A stretch of 63,646 nt of DNA from Flavobacteriaceae bacterium (GCA_947464335.1 CANHWG010000006.1:1-63646), one strand, 5' to 3'; counted from the stretch's first letter, positions 18,837-28,433 are shown. Program-made: numbers and translations. Notes: generated from the letters alone by a model not told the origin.

Positions 18837-20318
18837 ATGAATTTTTCTTTACCACAACGGCAATCCAAACTAGGACTAATTGTACTCTTTGCGAATAGTG
18901 TTTTTGGATTTTTAAAAGCAATGTGGTTTATTGTAATTATATTTTTTATAAGAGCGAAACAAGCTGAAACTTTCTGGGCTATTGGAATTATTCTAATGCT
19001 ATTTCTTGGTTTTGCCATTTATTCCTATTTAAAATACCACGCATTTACTTTTTATTTTGATGAACAACATAATGAATTTGTTGTGCAACATGGAATAATA
19101 AACAAAACAAAAACGGTTATTCAGTTACATAAAATCCAACAAGTAAATTTAAAACAAACTATTATCCATCAACTGGTCAATGTTTATCAAGTAAATATTG
19201 ATTCTGCTGGAAGTGAAGAAAAAGAAGCCATAATAAATGCTGTCTCAAAAGAAATTGCCATGGCTTTAAAGTCAAAACTATTGGATAACGAAAAACTAGA
19301 GATCACTGTTGATCCAATTGAGCATAATGAAGAAAAAGAAACATTGATAAATATAGACTTAACCAGTCTGTTGAAAATTGGTATCACTTCAAATTATGCG
19401 AAGAGTATAGGTTTGTTATTAACTTTTTTCTTTACTATTTACGAAAATCTCAGTCAAGCTGGGGCGGACGATTATGTAGACGGAAGTAATGTAAAAGATT
19501 TCTTTAAAAACAACACTGAGGTTTATTCGATTTTATTGGCAATAGTTTTTTTGTTTTCGATAATTTTTATCATCAACATCATTAGAACTGTGGTAAAATA
19601 TTTTGGTTTTAAAATTGCAAAGCAAAAAGGATCACTGAATTTGTCTTATGGATTACTGACAACACAAAACACCATACTAAAACCCGAGAAAGTTCAAATT
19701 GTGAAAATCACAAGGAATTTTTTTCAAAAAAAGCTAAAAATTCTTGAAGTTAAAATTAAGCAAACCAGTAGTGAAAAGACAAAAAACGATAAATCAACTA
19801 TTGAAATTCCTGGTTGCAATGAATTGGAGCGTGACCAAATCTTACAATTACTATTTGACGAGATGCCAATAAAAGGAGAAAAATTAAATCCTAACATACG
19901 TAAACTTCTATTTTCTATTTTTACATTAATTATAGTACCTTTAGCAGCCTATTTTATTGTTGGAAATTTGGTTTCAAATATAGTTTTTGAATACAAAAGT
20001 GTAGCGGTAGTTTATACTATTTTTATATTAATCGGATTGCTGTTTGGGTTTAAAAACTATAACTTATTTATAAATAATCAACACATCATCATGCAAAGTG
20101 GCGCTTGGGATGTTGATAACGAAATCATTAAAATTGAAAAAATACAAGCCATAACAACATCACAATTGTTTTGGCACAAAAGCTTAAATATTGGCTCTTT
20201 GACAATACATACTGCAGGAGGAAATGTTAGTTTTCAACTTGGTAAATTTGACAAAATCAATCAATATGTCAATCTTTGGTTGTATCAAATTGAAAAAAAT
20301 GATAATAATTGGAATTAA
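18837..20318 (+). CDS. PH domain-containing membrane protein (YdbT-like, multi-domain)
   Basis: A 493-residue membrane protein with three alternating units of paired helices and a bPH2-type PH domain. Visible repeats are FVVQHGIINKTKTVIQLHKIQQVNLKQ, LNLSYGLLTTQNTILKPEKVQIVKI and IIMQSGAWDVDNEIIKIEKIQAI. Each ends with a SAGS/TAGG-like turn. The gene starts right after the YdbS-like stop. The size and triple architecture match the YdbT family. Function in this organism is unknown. Confidence 0.9.
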   Translation: MNFSLPQRQSKLGLIVLFANSVFGFLKAMWFIVIIFFIRAKQAETFWAIGIILMLFLGFAIYSYLKYHAFTFYFDEQHNEFVVQHGIINKTKTVIQLHKIQQVNLKQTIIHQLVNVYQVNIDSAGSEEKEAIINAVSKEIAMALKSKLLDNEKLEITVDPIEHNEEKETLINIDLTSLLKIGITSNYAKSIGLLLTFFFTIYENLSQAGADDYVDGSNVKDFFKNNTEVYSILLAIVFLFSIIFIINIIRTVVKYFGFKIAKQKGSLNLSYGLLTTQNTILKPEKVQIVKITRNFFQKKLKILEVKIKQTSSEKTKNDKSTIEIPGCNELERDQILQLLFDEMPIKGEKLNPNIRKLLFSIFTLIIVPLAAYFIVGNLVSNIVFEYKSVAVVYTIFILIGLLFGFKNYNLFINNQHIIMQSGAWDVDNEIIKIEKIQAITTSQLFWHKSLNIGSLTIHTAGGNVSFQLGKFDKINQYVNLWLYQIEKNDNNWN

Positions 20319-20375
20319 TTTCAAATTATAAACATAATAACACTATTTACTAATCACTATTTACAAAAAAATAAA

Positions 20376-21299
20376 ATGAAACACTGGATTGAAGCTGCTA
20401 GATTGAGAACACTACCGCTTTCGGTATCTGGAATCATAGTCGGAAGTTTTTATGCTATGTCACAAGCAATGTTTAATTGGAATATAGTGATTTTTGCCTT
20501 GTTGACTACCTTAGGATTGCAAATACTTTCCAATTTTGCCAATGATTATGGTGATGGTATTAAAGGTACAGACAACGATGATAGAGTTGGACCAAAACGC
20601 GCCATTCAAAAAGGAGTTATTACGCCTTTTGAAATGAGAAGCGCGATGGTTTTCACCTCTATAATTACCCTACTTTTTGCTGTTTTACTTATCTATTTTG
20701 CTTTTAAAGAAAGTTACCTACTTTATTCTTTTATTTTTTTGTTTTTAGGAATCTTAGCCATTGCATCGGCTATTCGATATACCGTCGGAAATAGTGCCTA
20801 TGGGTATCGCGGTTATGGAGATGTTTTTGTTTTTATATTCTTTGGATTGGTCAGTACGTTTGGGGTATATTTTATGTTTTCGAAACAAATAGATTGGTTG
20901 TTATTATTACCTGCTACTGCTATTGGTTTTTTGAGTGTTGGTGTTTTAAATTTAAATAATATGCGCGATGAAGAAAGTGATCGGAAAGCAGGAAAAAACA
21001 CTATTGTAGTTCAAAAAGGGGGTGCCTGGGCCAAACAATACCATCGTTTTTTAGTCGCCTCGGCAATGGTGCTTGTAGTGTTGTTTGCCATTCTTAATGA
21101 TTTTCACTTCGACCAATATTTGTTCTTAGCAGCTTATTTTCCATTAAGTTCACACCTTTTAACCGTTAGTAGAAATAGGAATCCAAAACTACTTGATCCT
21201 GAGCTTAAAAAGCTAGCGTTAAGCACCTTTTTCCTTGCGGTCTTATTAGCCCTAAGTTTGATTTATTTTGTCTCTGATTTATTAGTGAATTATATTTAA
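20376..21299 (+). CDS. menA: 1,4-dihydroxy-2-naphthoate polyprenyltransferase
   Basis: A 307-residue UbiA-superfamily membrane enzyme that attaches the polyprenyl tail to DHNA to give demethylmenaquinone. The N-terminal WIEAARLRTLPLSVSGI, the first Asp-rich motif NFANDYGDGIKGTDNDDRVGP and the second motif NNMRDEESDRKAGKNT are diagnostic. About eight membrane helices. It lies 57 bp after the YdbT-like gene in the same direction as menB and menC. Confidence 0.96.
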   Translation: MKHWIEAARLRTLPLSVSGIIVGSFYAMSQAMFNWNIVIFALLTTLGLQILSNFANDYGDGIKGTDNDDRVGPKRAIQKGVITPFEMRSAMVFTSIITLLFAVLLIYFAFKESYLLYSFIFLFLGILAIASAIRYTVGNSAYGYRGYGDVFVFIFFGLVSTFGVYFMFSKQIDWLLLLPATAIGFLSVGVLNLNNMRDEESDRKAGKNTIVVQKGGAWAKQYHRFLVASAMVLVVLFAILNDFHFDQYLFLAAYFPLSSHLLTVSRNRNPKLLDPELKKLALSTFFLAVLLALSLIYFVSDLLVNYI

Positions 21300-21315
21300 T
21301 TTTAAATTATCTTCT

Positions 21316-21993
21316 ATGAAAATCACATTCTATGGTCACGCTTGTATCGGAATTGAAGTAAGCGGAAAACACATATTAGTTGACCCGTTTATTTCAGCTA
21401 ACGAAAAAGCGGCTCATATTGATGTCAATCATCTAAAAGCGGATTATATTTTGATTACACATGCACATCAAGATCATACTTTAGATGTTGAGGTTATTGC
21501 AAAGAATAACAACTCGGTAATTGTATCCAACTGGGAAATCGCAACGTATTACGGAAATAAAGGGCTTCAGTACCATCCTATGAATCACGGCGGAAGTTGG
21601 CAATTTGATTTCGGAAAAGTGAAATATGTAGCTGCAGTCCATTCGAGTTCGTTTCCCGATGGAACCTACGGCGGTAATCCTGGCGGCTTTGTAATTGAAG
21701 GGGAGCATAAAAACATCTATATTTCCGGAGATACCGCACTAACAATGGATATGAAATTAATCCCGATGCGTACAAAGCTAGATTTGGCAATTTTCCCTAT
21801 TGGCAATAACTTTACCATGGATGTAGAAGATGCTATAATTGCTTCTGATTTTGTTGATTGCGATAAGATTTTAGGATGCCATTACGATACGTTTGGGTTT
21901 ATAGTTATCCATCACGAGGAAGCTATAAAAAAATTCTTTGATGCCGGAAAAGACTTAATGCTTTTAGAAATAGGAAAAAGTATAGAATTGTAG
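21316..21993 (+). CDS. UPF0173-type metal-dependent hydrolase (metallo-beta-lactamase fold)
   Basis: A 225-residue cytosolic protein. The zinc site THAHQDHTLD (about residues 51-60) and later ligands in AAVHSSSFPDG, SGDTALTMD and LGCHYDTF identify the UPF0173/YtkL group. It is 16 bp downstream of menA. In several Flavobacteriia such a hydrolase lies among men genes. Whether it acts on a menaquinone intermediate (for example as a thioesterase) is speculation. Confidence 0.9.
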   Translation: MKITFYGHACIGIEVSGKHILVDPFISANEKAAHIDVNHLKADYILITHAHQDHTLDVEVIAKNNNSVIVSNWEIATYYGNKGLQYHPMNHGGSWQFDFGKVKYVAAVHSSSFPDGTYGGNPGGFVIEGEHKNIYISGDTALTMDMKLIPMRTKLDLAIFPIGNNFTMDVEDAIIASDFVDCDKILGCHYDTFGFIVIHHEEAIKKFFDAGKDLMLLEIGKSIEL

Positions 21994-22056
21994 GCCAAGT
22001 AAATATAAATCAATAAAAGAGTATCAATCTCATTTTATAAATATAATTAATAGCAT

Positions 22057-23256
22057 ATGAATGCAAAGTTAACTATGGCGTTTATGCTATTTTTTTCGAT
22101 GGTTTTTGCACAACCAAAAGACGGTTATTGGGACAATATTAGAACTACAAATGAAACAATTGCACTTGGAGCAGGAAAAAAGAAAATAATCAAAACGGCT
22201 GATTTTCCTGTCGGAACGACTGAAGTGGTTTATCGAATTTCGATTTTAGATGATAATCAAAAGATAACTTCAAGTTTGGTTTCGCTGCTAAAAGCAATTC
22301 CAGATCCGACCGGAATTACGCAAGGTTCGGCAGGAGCCATTTTTTTAGCGACGACTATAACAGGTGATGATAAATGTAAATACGCTGTTTTTGCCAACGA
22401 AAAAGAAGCGTTAGACTATGAGAAGTCGAGTGTTATAAAAAACGCTTGTGCGGTTCAAAACGAACCTATAAACAAAGAAACAAAATTGCTTTCTCAGAAA
22501 TCGAAATGTTTAAATGGAAACCAAAATCTTTGGTTTGTTTTTGAAAGTGAGAATTGGATTATGAATCAAAAAATAGTTTTTGAAGTTGTGCCCTGGATAG
22601 ATTATAAATTTAAAAACGGTTGGACGGGTACAACCAAAAAAGAACTGTTTGAAGACATTGAAAATAATGAAATATATAAATCTATAAATCAGAAAGATAA
22701 AGCATTAGGATATTTTATTGAAATTTTTACTTTAAATTATAGTTACAATAATTATAAGGAAATATTGCCAGTAGAAAAAGCAAAAGTATTCAGCGATGTG
22801 ATGGATAATAGCTTGAAAAAATCTGGTTTAGTGAAAGCATACTTAGATGAAATACGTTCAGAAGTTAAAGCATTTTTAATAGCCAAAGAGTACGAAAAAG
22901 GGATGTTGCTTTTAGAAAACGAAATCATCCAAAAGGGAAGGGCAACCGATTTGGACTATGGTTTGCAAGGCGATTTTTATTTAATTACAAAACAATACAT
23001 TAGAGCAGAAGCGGCTATTAGAAAAGCGATTTCTATGAATTCAGCCAACATAGAGCACCAATTGCGTTTGGCTCACGTTTACTTGTTTACTAATAAAGTA
23101 AGCAACGCGAAAGAAATTCATAAAAAATACCGATCTAATAATGTGAGTTCCAGCAAAAGCTGGTCTCAAGCTACAAAAGAGGATTTTGAAAACTTCAAGA
23201 AAAACGGCCTTCCAACTAGTGATTTCAAAAAGATTTTACGAATTTTAGAACTGTAA
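22057..23256 (+). CDS. Exported TPR-like protein
   Basis: A 399-residue protein with signal peptide (MNAKLTMAFMLFFSMVFAQ). The N-terminal half is beta-rich (VVYRISILDDNQ, then NLWFVFESENWIMNQKIVFEVVPWID). Residues about 285-360 look like two tetratricopeptide repeats (AKEYEKGMLLLENEI, KQYIRAEAAIRKAISMNSANIEHQLRLAHVY). It ends 2 bp before menC and is likely in the same transcript. No enzymatic motif is visible; a periplasmic scaffold role is possible. Confidence 0.8.
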   Translation: MNAKLTMAFMLFFSMVFAQPKDGYWDNIRTTNETIALGAGKKKIIKTADFPVGTTEVVYRISILDDNQKITSSLVSLLKAIPDPTGITQGSAGAIFLATTITGDDKCKYAVFANEKEALDYEKSSVIKNACAVQNEPINKETKLLSQKSKCLNGNQNLWFVFESENWIMNQKIVFEVVPWIDYKFKNGWTGTTKKELFEDIENNEIYKSINQKDKALGYFIEIFTLNYSYNNYKEILPVEKAKVFSDVMDNSLKKSGLVKAYLDEIRSEVKAFLIAKEYEKGMLLLENEIIQKGRATDLDYGLQGDFYLITKQYIRAEAAIRKAISMNSANIEHQLRLAHVYLFTNKVSNAKEIHKKYRSNNVSSSKSWSQATKEDFENFKKNGLPTSDFKKILRILEL

Positions 23257-23258
23257 TC

Positions 23259-24308
23259 ATGTTGAAAGCGACGTATAAAAAGCATAATCTTCTATTTAAG
23301 CAAGCTTCAGGAACGTCTCGTGGAATAATGACAAAAAAAGAAACTTGGTTTATTATTCTTGAAGAAAACGAACAGAAAGGAATAGGTGAGTGCGGCATTC
23401 TTCGTGGATTGAGTACAGATGACCGACCCGATTATGAGCAAAAATTACACTGGGCTTGTCAAAACATTCATCTTGGAGAACAAAAACTTTGGGATGAATT
23501 AATCGAATTTCCCTCGATACAATTTGGATTGGAGATGGCTTTTCTTTCCTTAAAAAGTGAAAATCCATTTGTTTTATTTCCTTCTGATTTTACAGAAAAC
23601 ACCAAAAGTATTTCTATAAATGGATTAGTTTGGATGGGAGATGAAGTCTTCATGAAAGCTCAAATAGAAGATAAAATTAAACAAGGTTTTAGCTGTGTAA
23701 AACTTAAGATTGGCGCCATCGATTTTGATAAAGAACTGAATTTATTGCGTTTTATTAGGGCTAATTTTGATAAAGAAACCATCGAAATCAGAGTCGATGC
23801 AAACGGTGCATTTAATTCAAATGAAGCTTTAATTAAAATAAATCAACTATCTGGTTTTAAATTACATAGTATCGAGCAACCAATTAAAAAAAACGAGACT
23901 GACATGATGTCGGTGTTGTGTAAAAGTACGTCAATTCCTATAGCTTTGGATGAAGAGTTAATTGGAGTATTTTCAACAGAAGAAAAGGAAAATTTATTGC
24001 AAAAAGTTAAGCCGCAATACATCGTTTTGAAACCAAGTTTTGTTGGTGGATTTCGGGGAACTTTAGAATGGATTTCATTGGCTGAAAAATACAATATCGG
24101 TTGGTGGATTACTTCGGCTTTAGAAAGTAACGTTGGTTTAAATGCCATTGCACAATTTACATTTACTTTGAATACAACGATGGCTCAAGGTTTAGGAACC
24201 GGAAGTTTATATACCAATAATTTTGATTGTCCTTTAACTGTTTCTGATGGACAACTTTGGTATGATAAACACAAAGATTGGATTATTGATTTTGAAGGAT
24301 TTCAATAA
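23259..24308 (+). CDS. menC: o-Succinylbenzoate synthase
   Basis: A 349-residue enolase-superfamily enzyme that dehydrates SHCHC to o-succinylbenzoate in menaquinone synthesis. The catalytic Lys pair is in VKLKIGA (about residue 150), metal ligands are in VDANGAFN, IEQPI and LDEELIG, and the second Lys region is VLKPSFVGGF. The short barrel and N-terminal ASGTSRGIMTKKETWF fit OSBS of Bacteroidota rather than dipeptide epimerases. It is the last gene of the cluster and is followed by a strong terminator. menE is not in the window. Confidence 0.92.
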   Translation: MLKATYKKHNLLFKQASGTSRGIMTKKETWFIILEENEQKGIGECGILRGLSTDDRPDYEQKLHWACQNIHLGEQKLWDELIEFPSIQFGLEMAFLSLKSENPFVLFPSDFTENTKSISINGLVWMGDEVFMKAQIEDKIKQGFSCVKLKIGAIDFDKELNLLRFIRANFDKETIEIRVDANGAFNSNEALIKINQLSGFKLHSIEQPIKKNETDMMSVLCKSTSIPIALDEELIGVFSTEEKENLLQKVKPQYIVLKPSFVGGFRGTLEWISLAEKYNIGWWITSALESNVGLNAIAQFTFTLNTTMAQGLGTGSLYTNNFDCPLTVSDGQLWYDKHKDWIIDFEGFQ

Positions 24309-24309
24309 A

Positions 24310-24339
24310 AAAAACCTGTCCAAATTTGAACAGGTTTTT
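24310..24339. terminator. Bidirectional rho-independent terminator
   Basis: A 10-bp stem AAAAACCTGT/ACAGGTTTTT with an 11-base loop lies between the convergent menC and MpaB-like genes. A and T runs on both sides allow it to act in both directions. Confidence 0.88.
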
Positions 24340-24357
24340 AGCAACACTTATTTCCAA

Positions 24358-25122
24358 TTAAACAATAGCACTATCAAGCATTTTTATCTCCATTTTATAA
24401 CTTGAAGGAAGTAACATGTTTTTTAAAAAAGCCTCAATTTTTAAATGGCGACTTATTTTATAAATCGGAATAAGAATAGAAAGCAAAGAGAAGTCACTAA
24501 GATATAATTGTCTTTTTACTGATTTCGGAACTACTAATTTCTGAACTTCTATTAGCACTTTATAGCGGAACAACCCAAGGTGTTTTTTATATTGTTTGAA
24601 TAAATCGAAAGTGTATTTACTTGCTTTCAGGTTTTCATTCAAATGACTTTCTCTCTCAGGTAGCCATTCTAAATAGGTTGCGGGTAATTCTTTTAATCCC
24701 ATTCTAATTCCAACTCGATAAAAAACATTGTAGACTTCTTCTTTTTCTGCTTCGGTTAATTTCTTTTCCAATAGTTCATACGAGACAATCGAGTAGTGAA
24801 TAAGCATATATAGCACATCTCGATAGGCCCAGTCGGGAATGGTACTTTCCCGATTTTGTTCTACTGCAGCATGAATAGATCGCATACTGTTAATCGCATC
24901 ATGCGCATCATCCGATGATAAAAAGATAATGCGTTGGGCATATTTTACGGTCGAAAATAATCGACCTATTGGATCAGAAGGCAGTTTACCCGTGAAGTAA
25001 AGCCAATCTACTGCTTTGTTTAATGCAAATTCGGCGGATGCTCCTGCAAAAATGAAGAGTATGGTATCACTTTTTCCCCATATTTTTCTAACAACCGATT
25101 TTTCGTCTACAAATGATTTCAT
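24358..25122 (-). CDS. MpaB/DUF2236 family oxygenase-like protein
   Basis: A 254-residue all-helical protein of the MpaB/latex-clearing-protein (DUF2236) superfamily, whose characterised members bind haem b and oxidise substrates. Family features are FAGASAEFALNKAVDWL and FSTVKYAQRIIF near the N-terminus, MRSIHAAVE and LIHYSIVSYE with candidate haem His residues, and a Tyr/Trp-rich central part. The frame opens at a TTG at 25152 inside creD; the ATG at 25122 removes the overlap and is preferred. It is the last gene of the CreD locus. Substrate is unknown. Confidence 0.85.
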   Translation of the reverse strand: MKSFVDEKSVVRKIWGKSDTILFIFAGASAEFALNKAVDWLYFTGKLPSDPIGRLFSTVKYAQRIIFLSSDDAHDAINSMRSIHAAVEQNRESTIPDWAYRDVLYMLIHYSIVSYELLEKKLTEAEKEEVYNVFYRVGIRMGLKELPATYLEWLPERESHLNENLKASKYTFDLFKQYKKHLGLFRYKVLIEVQKLVVPKSVKRQLYLSDFSLLSILIPIYKISRHLKIEAFLKNMLLPSSYKMEIKMLDSAIV

Positions 25123-25135
25123 GTTTTTTTGCTTT

Positions 25136-26491
25136 TTATTTACTCCAATCAATTTTTCTAGAGAAGTACATCACAGCGCCAAGAATGAGGAACAATCCTA
25201 TGCTGCCAACTAGTAAAGCGTAATCTTCCATTTGGATAATGACATAGATAAACGAATACAACACAGTCAATGCCATCCCTATAAACATTGGAAACTTCCT
25301 ATTCTTTAAAATAGAAATAGAATAAAGTGTGATCATGGCAACTACCGAAGCGCCGGCAATCGTATAGGCAAAACTAAAGGTGCTATGTTCCGTTACGGAA
25401 ATTAATAATGTATAAAACATAATCAACGCCAAGCCAATCATTGAATACTGAAAAATGTGAATATTTATCTTGCTAACCGACTGAATCAGAAAGAAAATTA
25501 AGAAGGTTAAGCCAATAACCAAGAAACCATATTTAGAAGCACGCTCATTTTGTTGATATTCGTCCACTGTTTGGATTAATTTTACTCCAAAGAGGTAATC
25601 ATCCAAATCAGGTAAAACATTCGCGTATTGTTGCGAAAACGTTCTGTTAATGTCTAATACTTTCCAATCGGCATGAAAGCCATCTTTGTTGATGGTCTTT
25701 GAAGCGTCATTTGCAGCAAATGATCCTTCAAAACTGGGAGATTCCCAATCAGAATCTACACTTACTGTTGTGATTTTTCCAACAGGTATAAATTTCACAC
25801 TATTACTTCCGTTGTAGGTTATTGCAAAATCAAAATTGATTTTATCTGAATTTACTAGGGCTTTATAATCAAATGGGTTTGTGGCTAAAACACTGTAATT
25901 GCTTTTGTCGTTATTTTGTGGTTCAAATGAAAATTTATCGTTGTTTAATTGAATTTTTAATTCGCTTTTAATGCTTTTCAAATTGGTCGTTTTTACAATT
26001 ACGGCAGCTTTTTCCCATTGAATGTTTTCATCTTCAATGCCGAGTTTTGAAAAATTTGGTTGCGTAAAATTGCCTTTAAAAGTCATATCGGCAGTGAAAA
26101 CAACGTGATTGAATATGCCGCGTTTAAGCGATTCGTTTTTCTTTATTTTTGAAGTGTTTTTTAGTTCATTCGGGAAAAAATAAGCATAATTGGTGATGGC
26201 TTTTCTTTCTATAGTTGTTACTCCAGTTTTAGGATTGGTCACATTGTACGCTTCATAACTGGTATACGGAATTCGTAACATTGGTCCATAAAACAACACA
26301 TCTTTTCCCCATAAATCAGTTACTTCGTCAACCATTTCAGTTTTTCGTTGCGAACGTTCACTTATTAAATTTTGAACGAAGAATAGCGGAATTAATAAAA
26401 CTAATGTTAGAAATCCTACCATTAGCATTTTGGCCGTTGTAGATTGGAAGAATGTTTTTTCTTCGTGTACTTGATTTTCTTGATTTTCCAT
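25136..26491 (-). CDS. creD: CreD-family inner membrane protein
   Basis: A 451-residue protein of the CreD (COG4452) family. After one N-terminal membrane helix (about residues 20-43) comes the diagnostic RKTEMVDEVTDLWGKDVLFYGPMLRIPY, a large periplasmic beta-rich domain and then about six helices in the C-terminal third. E. coli CreD is an envelope protein induced by the CreBC system and linked to beta-lactam and colicin tolerance. No CreBC is present here. The gene lies instead downstream of a winged-helix regulator and a palindromic operator-like site. Confidence 0.93.
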   Translation of the reverse strand: MENQENQVHEEKTFFQSTTAKMLMVGFLTLVLLIPLFFVQNLISERSQRKTEMVDEVTDLWGKDVLFYGPMLRIPYTSYEAYNVTNPKTGVTTIERKAITNYAYFFPNELKNTSKIKKNESLKRGIFNHVVFTADMTFKGNFTQPNFSKLGIEDENIQWEKAAVIVKTTNLKSIKSELKIQLNNDKFSFEPQNNDKSNYSVLATNPFDYKALVNSDKINFDFAITYNGSNSVKFIPVGKITTVSVDSDWESPSFEGSFAANDASKTINKDGFHADWKVLDINRTFSQQYANVLPDLDDYLFGVKLIQTVDEYQQNERASKYGFLVIGLTFLIFFLIQSVSKINIHIFQYSMIGLALIMFYTLLISVTEHSTFSFAYTIAGASVVAMITLYSISILKNRKFPMFIGMALTVLYSFIYVIIQMEDYALLVGSIGLFLILGAVMYFSRKIDWSK

Positions 26492-26509
26492 GATTTTAAT
26501 TGTTTTTAG

Positions 26510-26815
26510 TTAAAATAAATTATTGTTGAATACGATGTTTAGATATATAATTGTTATGGGAATGTTCGCCAATAAAATGAGAATCCGAATAGCTATTGTT
26601 TCTCTTTCTAATCGATTGATACTGAAATGATATAATAAATGTAAAAGGGTAATGCTATTGACGAGTAGGGCAAACAAAACATAAAATAAACCCGTTACCA
26701 GAATTTCAATGGTATCAGGAAAACAAAGATGTATTGCTAATAATAACGTTCCGATACTAAATGAAGTAAGGGCTAAATAGGTTGAAAATTTACCCGGTGT
26801 TGTTTTTGTTACCAT
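26510..26815 (-). CDS. Small membrane protein of the CreD locus
   Basis: A 101-residue protein with three to four predicted membrane helices (YLALTSFSIGTLLLAIHLCF, LFYVLFALLVNSITLLHLLY, ILILLANIPITIIYLNIVF). Its start overlaps the DUF1361 stop by 7 bp, and it ends 18 bp before creD, so it is translated within the same operon. No family recognised; function unknown. Confidence 0.8.
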   Translation of the reverse strand: MVTKTTPGKFSTYLALTSFSIGTLLLAIHLCFPDTIEILVTGLFYVLFALLVNSITLLHLLYHFSINRLERETIAIRILILLANIPITIIYLNIVFNNNLF

Positions 26816-27468
26816 GATGATAATTGTTTTTGGTTTAATGATGAAAAGTATATGCTGTAAACTAGCACTATAAAAGTTCCTAAAATCGCTGTAAATAATT
26901 GTGCTTCAAGGTTTTTGAAGCTTTCCAATAAGCCATTGATAAGGTCAATAGGATGTCTTATAATATCCCAACTGTTAAAACGGAGTATTCTCCCGAGGTA
27001 TACTCCAAAACCTGATAGATAACAAATGAAAATGATTATCAACTTGCTTTTTTGGTCAGAATATTTCATTTGTAATAATTGGTGTATATGAAATAAAGAA
27101 GCAATACCAGCATAAAATCCAGCGAGGGTAAAACTAGTTAAGAGAATAGCATCAAAGAGATATTGAAAACTAGTACTATAATGCAGGTGAATAAAATCTG
27201 TTACCAAATAAAAGGCATTTGGTAGAAAAAGTAACCATCCCAAAAAAAGCAGATAAAAACAAAAATAACCTGGAACAGTGTTTTTTAATTTAGAAGAAAA
27301 GAAATAAGGAATGTATCCCAAGAATAAATTCCATATCAAAAAGAGTAGATAGATATCGTGTGTAATTTTTACACGTAAAAGCATCAATACTAATGATAGT
27401 ATGGCTAGTAGAATTAATACGGAATTTTGTTTTTTGTTGAATAAATAGATAGTCAGGAATTTGTTCAT
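26809..27468 (-). CDS. DUF1361 domain-containing membrane protein
   Basis: A 219-residue polytopic protein with about six helices. The segment FLPNAFYLVTDFIHL (about residues 80-95) is the hallmark of DUF1361, and PYFFSS earlier also fits. It is the first gene downstream of the 19-bp palindrome at 27488 and heads the DUF1361-small membrane protein-creD-MpaB operon. Function unknown. Confidence 0.88.
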   Translation of the reverse strand: MNKFLTIYLFNKKQNSVLILLAILSLVLMLLRVKITHDIYLLFLIWNLFLGYIPYFFSSKLKNTVPGYFCFYLLFLGWLLFLPNAFYLVTDFIHLHYSTSFQYLFDAILLTSFTLAGFYAGIASLFHIHQLLQMKYSDQKSKLIIIFICYLSGFGVYLGRILRFNSWDIIRHPIDLINGLLESFKNLEAQLFTAILGTFIVLVYSIYFSSLNQKQLSSW

Positions 27469-27487
27469 AATGAATTAAATTTAAAAG

Positions 27488-27506
27488 TACTTTGAATTTC
27501 AAAGTA
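27488..27506. promoter_or_regulatory. Operator-like palindrome upstream of the DUF1361-creD operon
   Basis: TACTTTGAATTTCAAAGTA has two perfect 9-bp arms around one central base. It lies 20 bp upstream of the DUF1361 start and just after the winged-helix gene. It is almost identical, flanks included, to the site at 28441. A -7-like TTACTTTG on the minus strand overlaps it, so a bound repressor would block the promoter. Binding by the adjacent winged-helix protein is inference. Confidence 0.75.
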
Positions 27507-27524
27507 ATAGAATAAAAAAATAGT

Positions 27525-27821
27525 TTAGCGTTTCGTTATTAATTTTTCTAGGGCTTCAATGTGTTCTTTGAATGCTTTTTTTCCAGTTGCTGTAGCGATA
27601 TATTTAGTATTTGGTTTTTTGCCAATAAATTGTTTTTCAATCAAAATATATTCTTCGTTTTCTAAAGCTTTTGCATGACTGGCAAGATTTCCGTCAGTTA
27701 CCCCAAGAAGTTCCTTGAGCGTATTAAAATCGGCACTTTCATTAACCATCAATACCGACATAATCCCCAAACGTATTCGGTGATCAAATGCTTTGTTAAT
27801 ATTTTGGATGATGTTTTTCAA
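27525..27821 (-). CDS. Winged-helix transcriptional regulator
   Basis: A 98-residue single-domain DNA-binding protein. The wHTH reads NKAFDHRIRLGIMSVLMV, then FNTLKELLGVTDGNLASHAKALENEEYI (helix-turn-helix), then a wing with FIGKKPNTKYIATATGKKAF. This is the small MarR/ArsR-like group common in Bacteroidota. The start is a TTG at 27821: an in-frame TAA, the stop of the upstream membrane protein gene, lies one codon before it, so initiation is likely coupled. It is the obvious candidate to bind the palindromes at 27488 and 28441, giving autoregulation. Confidence 0.9.
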   Translation of the reverse strand: MKNIIQNINKAFDHRIRLGIMSVLMVNESADFNTLKELLGVTDGNLASHAKALENEEYILIEKQFIGKKPNTKYIATATGKKAFKEHIEALEKLITKR

Positions 27822-27824
27822 AAC

Positions 27825-28433
27825 TTATTTTCTATCGTATTTAAAATACATCATTGCTCCATAAACGATGTGACAAATACCAAAACCTAAAACCCAAAAA
27901 TACAGCCCATATCCTGAAAATTCTACGGCAATCAATCCTAAAATAATTTCGGTGATGCCTAAATATCGAACGTCTTTCAATGTGTATTTACTGGCATTCA
28001 AACACGCCAGTCCATAAAAAATTAAAGTAATTGGTGCAATCAAACCATAAACCTCTTGACGCAATAGGAGTATGGCAAAAATTCCGCCAGTAAATAAAGG
28101 AATACAAAAGTTTATAAGTAATCTTTTTGCCGAAGCATTCCAAACTTTTTCACCAACCTTTTTGGCTTTTTGTTTGGTCAAAATAGATGCCGTAACTAAT
28201 GACAACAACAAAACAACGAATGCCGTCAAAATAATTAGTTTAAAAGTCAATCCTTCGATGATAACGACATCAAACTTGTTTTGTTCTAAAAGATAGTTAA
28301 CTATAGTAGCTCCAATTAATGCATAAATCCCTGCGAGTATTCCAGATAAACCACTTAACGATATAAATTGCGTTGATTGTGACATCATTTGTTTGATGTC
28401 TTGAATGTCTTGAAGGTATTTTTCGTTTTCCAT
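27825..28433 (-). CDS. Membrane protein co-expressed with winged-helix regulator
   Basis: A 202-residue protein starting 8 bp from the palindrome at 28441. After a short N-terminal cytosolic helix (EKYLQDIQDIKQMMSQSTQFISLSG) it has five to six membrane helices and ends in Lys/Arg. Its stop is 3 bp before the regulator's TTG start, giving a tightly coupled pair. A membrane partner that senses a signal and alters the regulator is possible. No known family could be named with confidence. Confidence 0.82.
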   Translation of the reverse strand: MENEKYLQDIQDIKQMMSQSTQFISLSGLSGILAGIYALIGATIVNYLLEQNKFDVVIIEGLTFKLIILTAFVVLLLSLVTASILTKQKAKKVGEKVWNASAKRLLINFCIPLFTGGIFAILLLRQEVYGLIAPITLIFYGLACLNASKYTLKDVRYLGITEIILGLIAVEFSGYGLYFWVLGFGICHIVYGAMMYFKYDRK

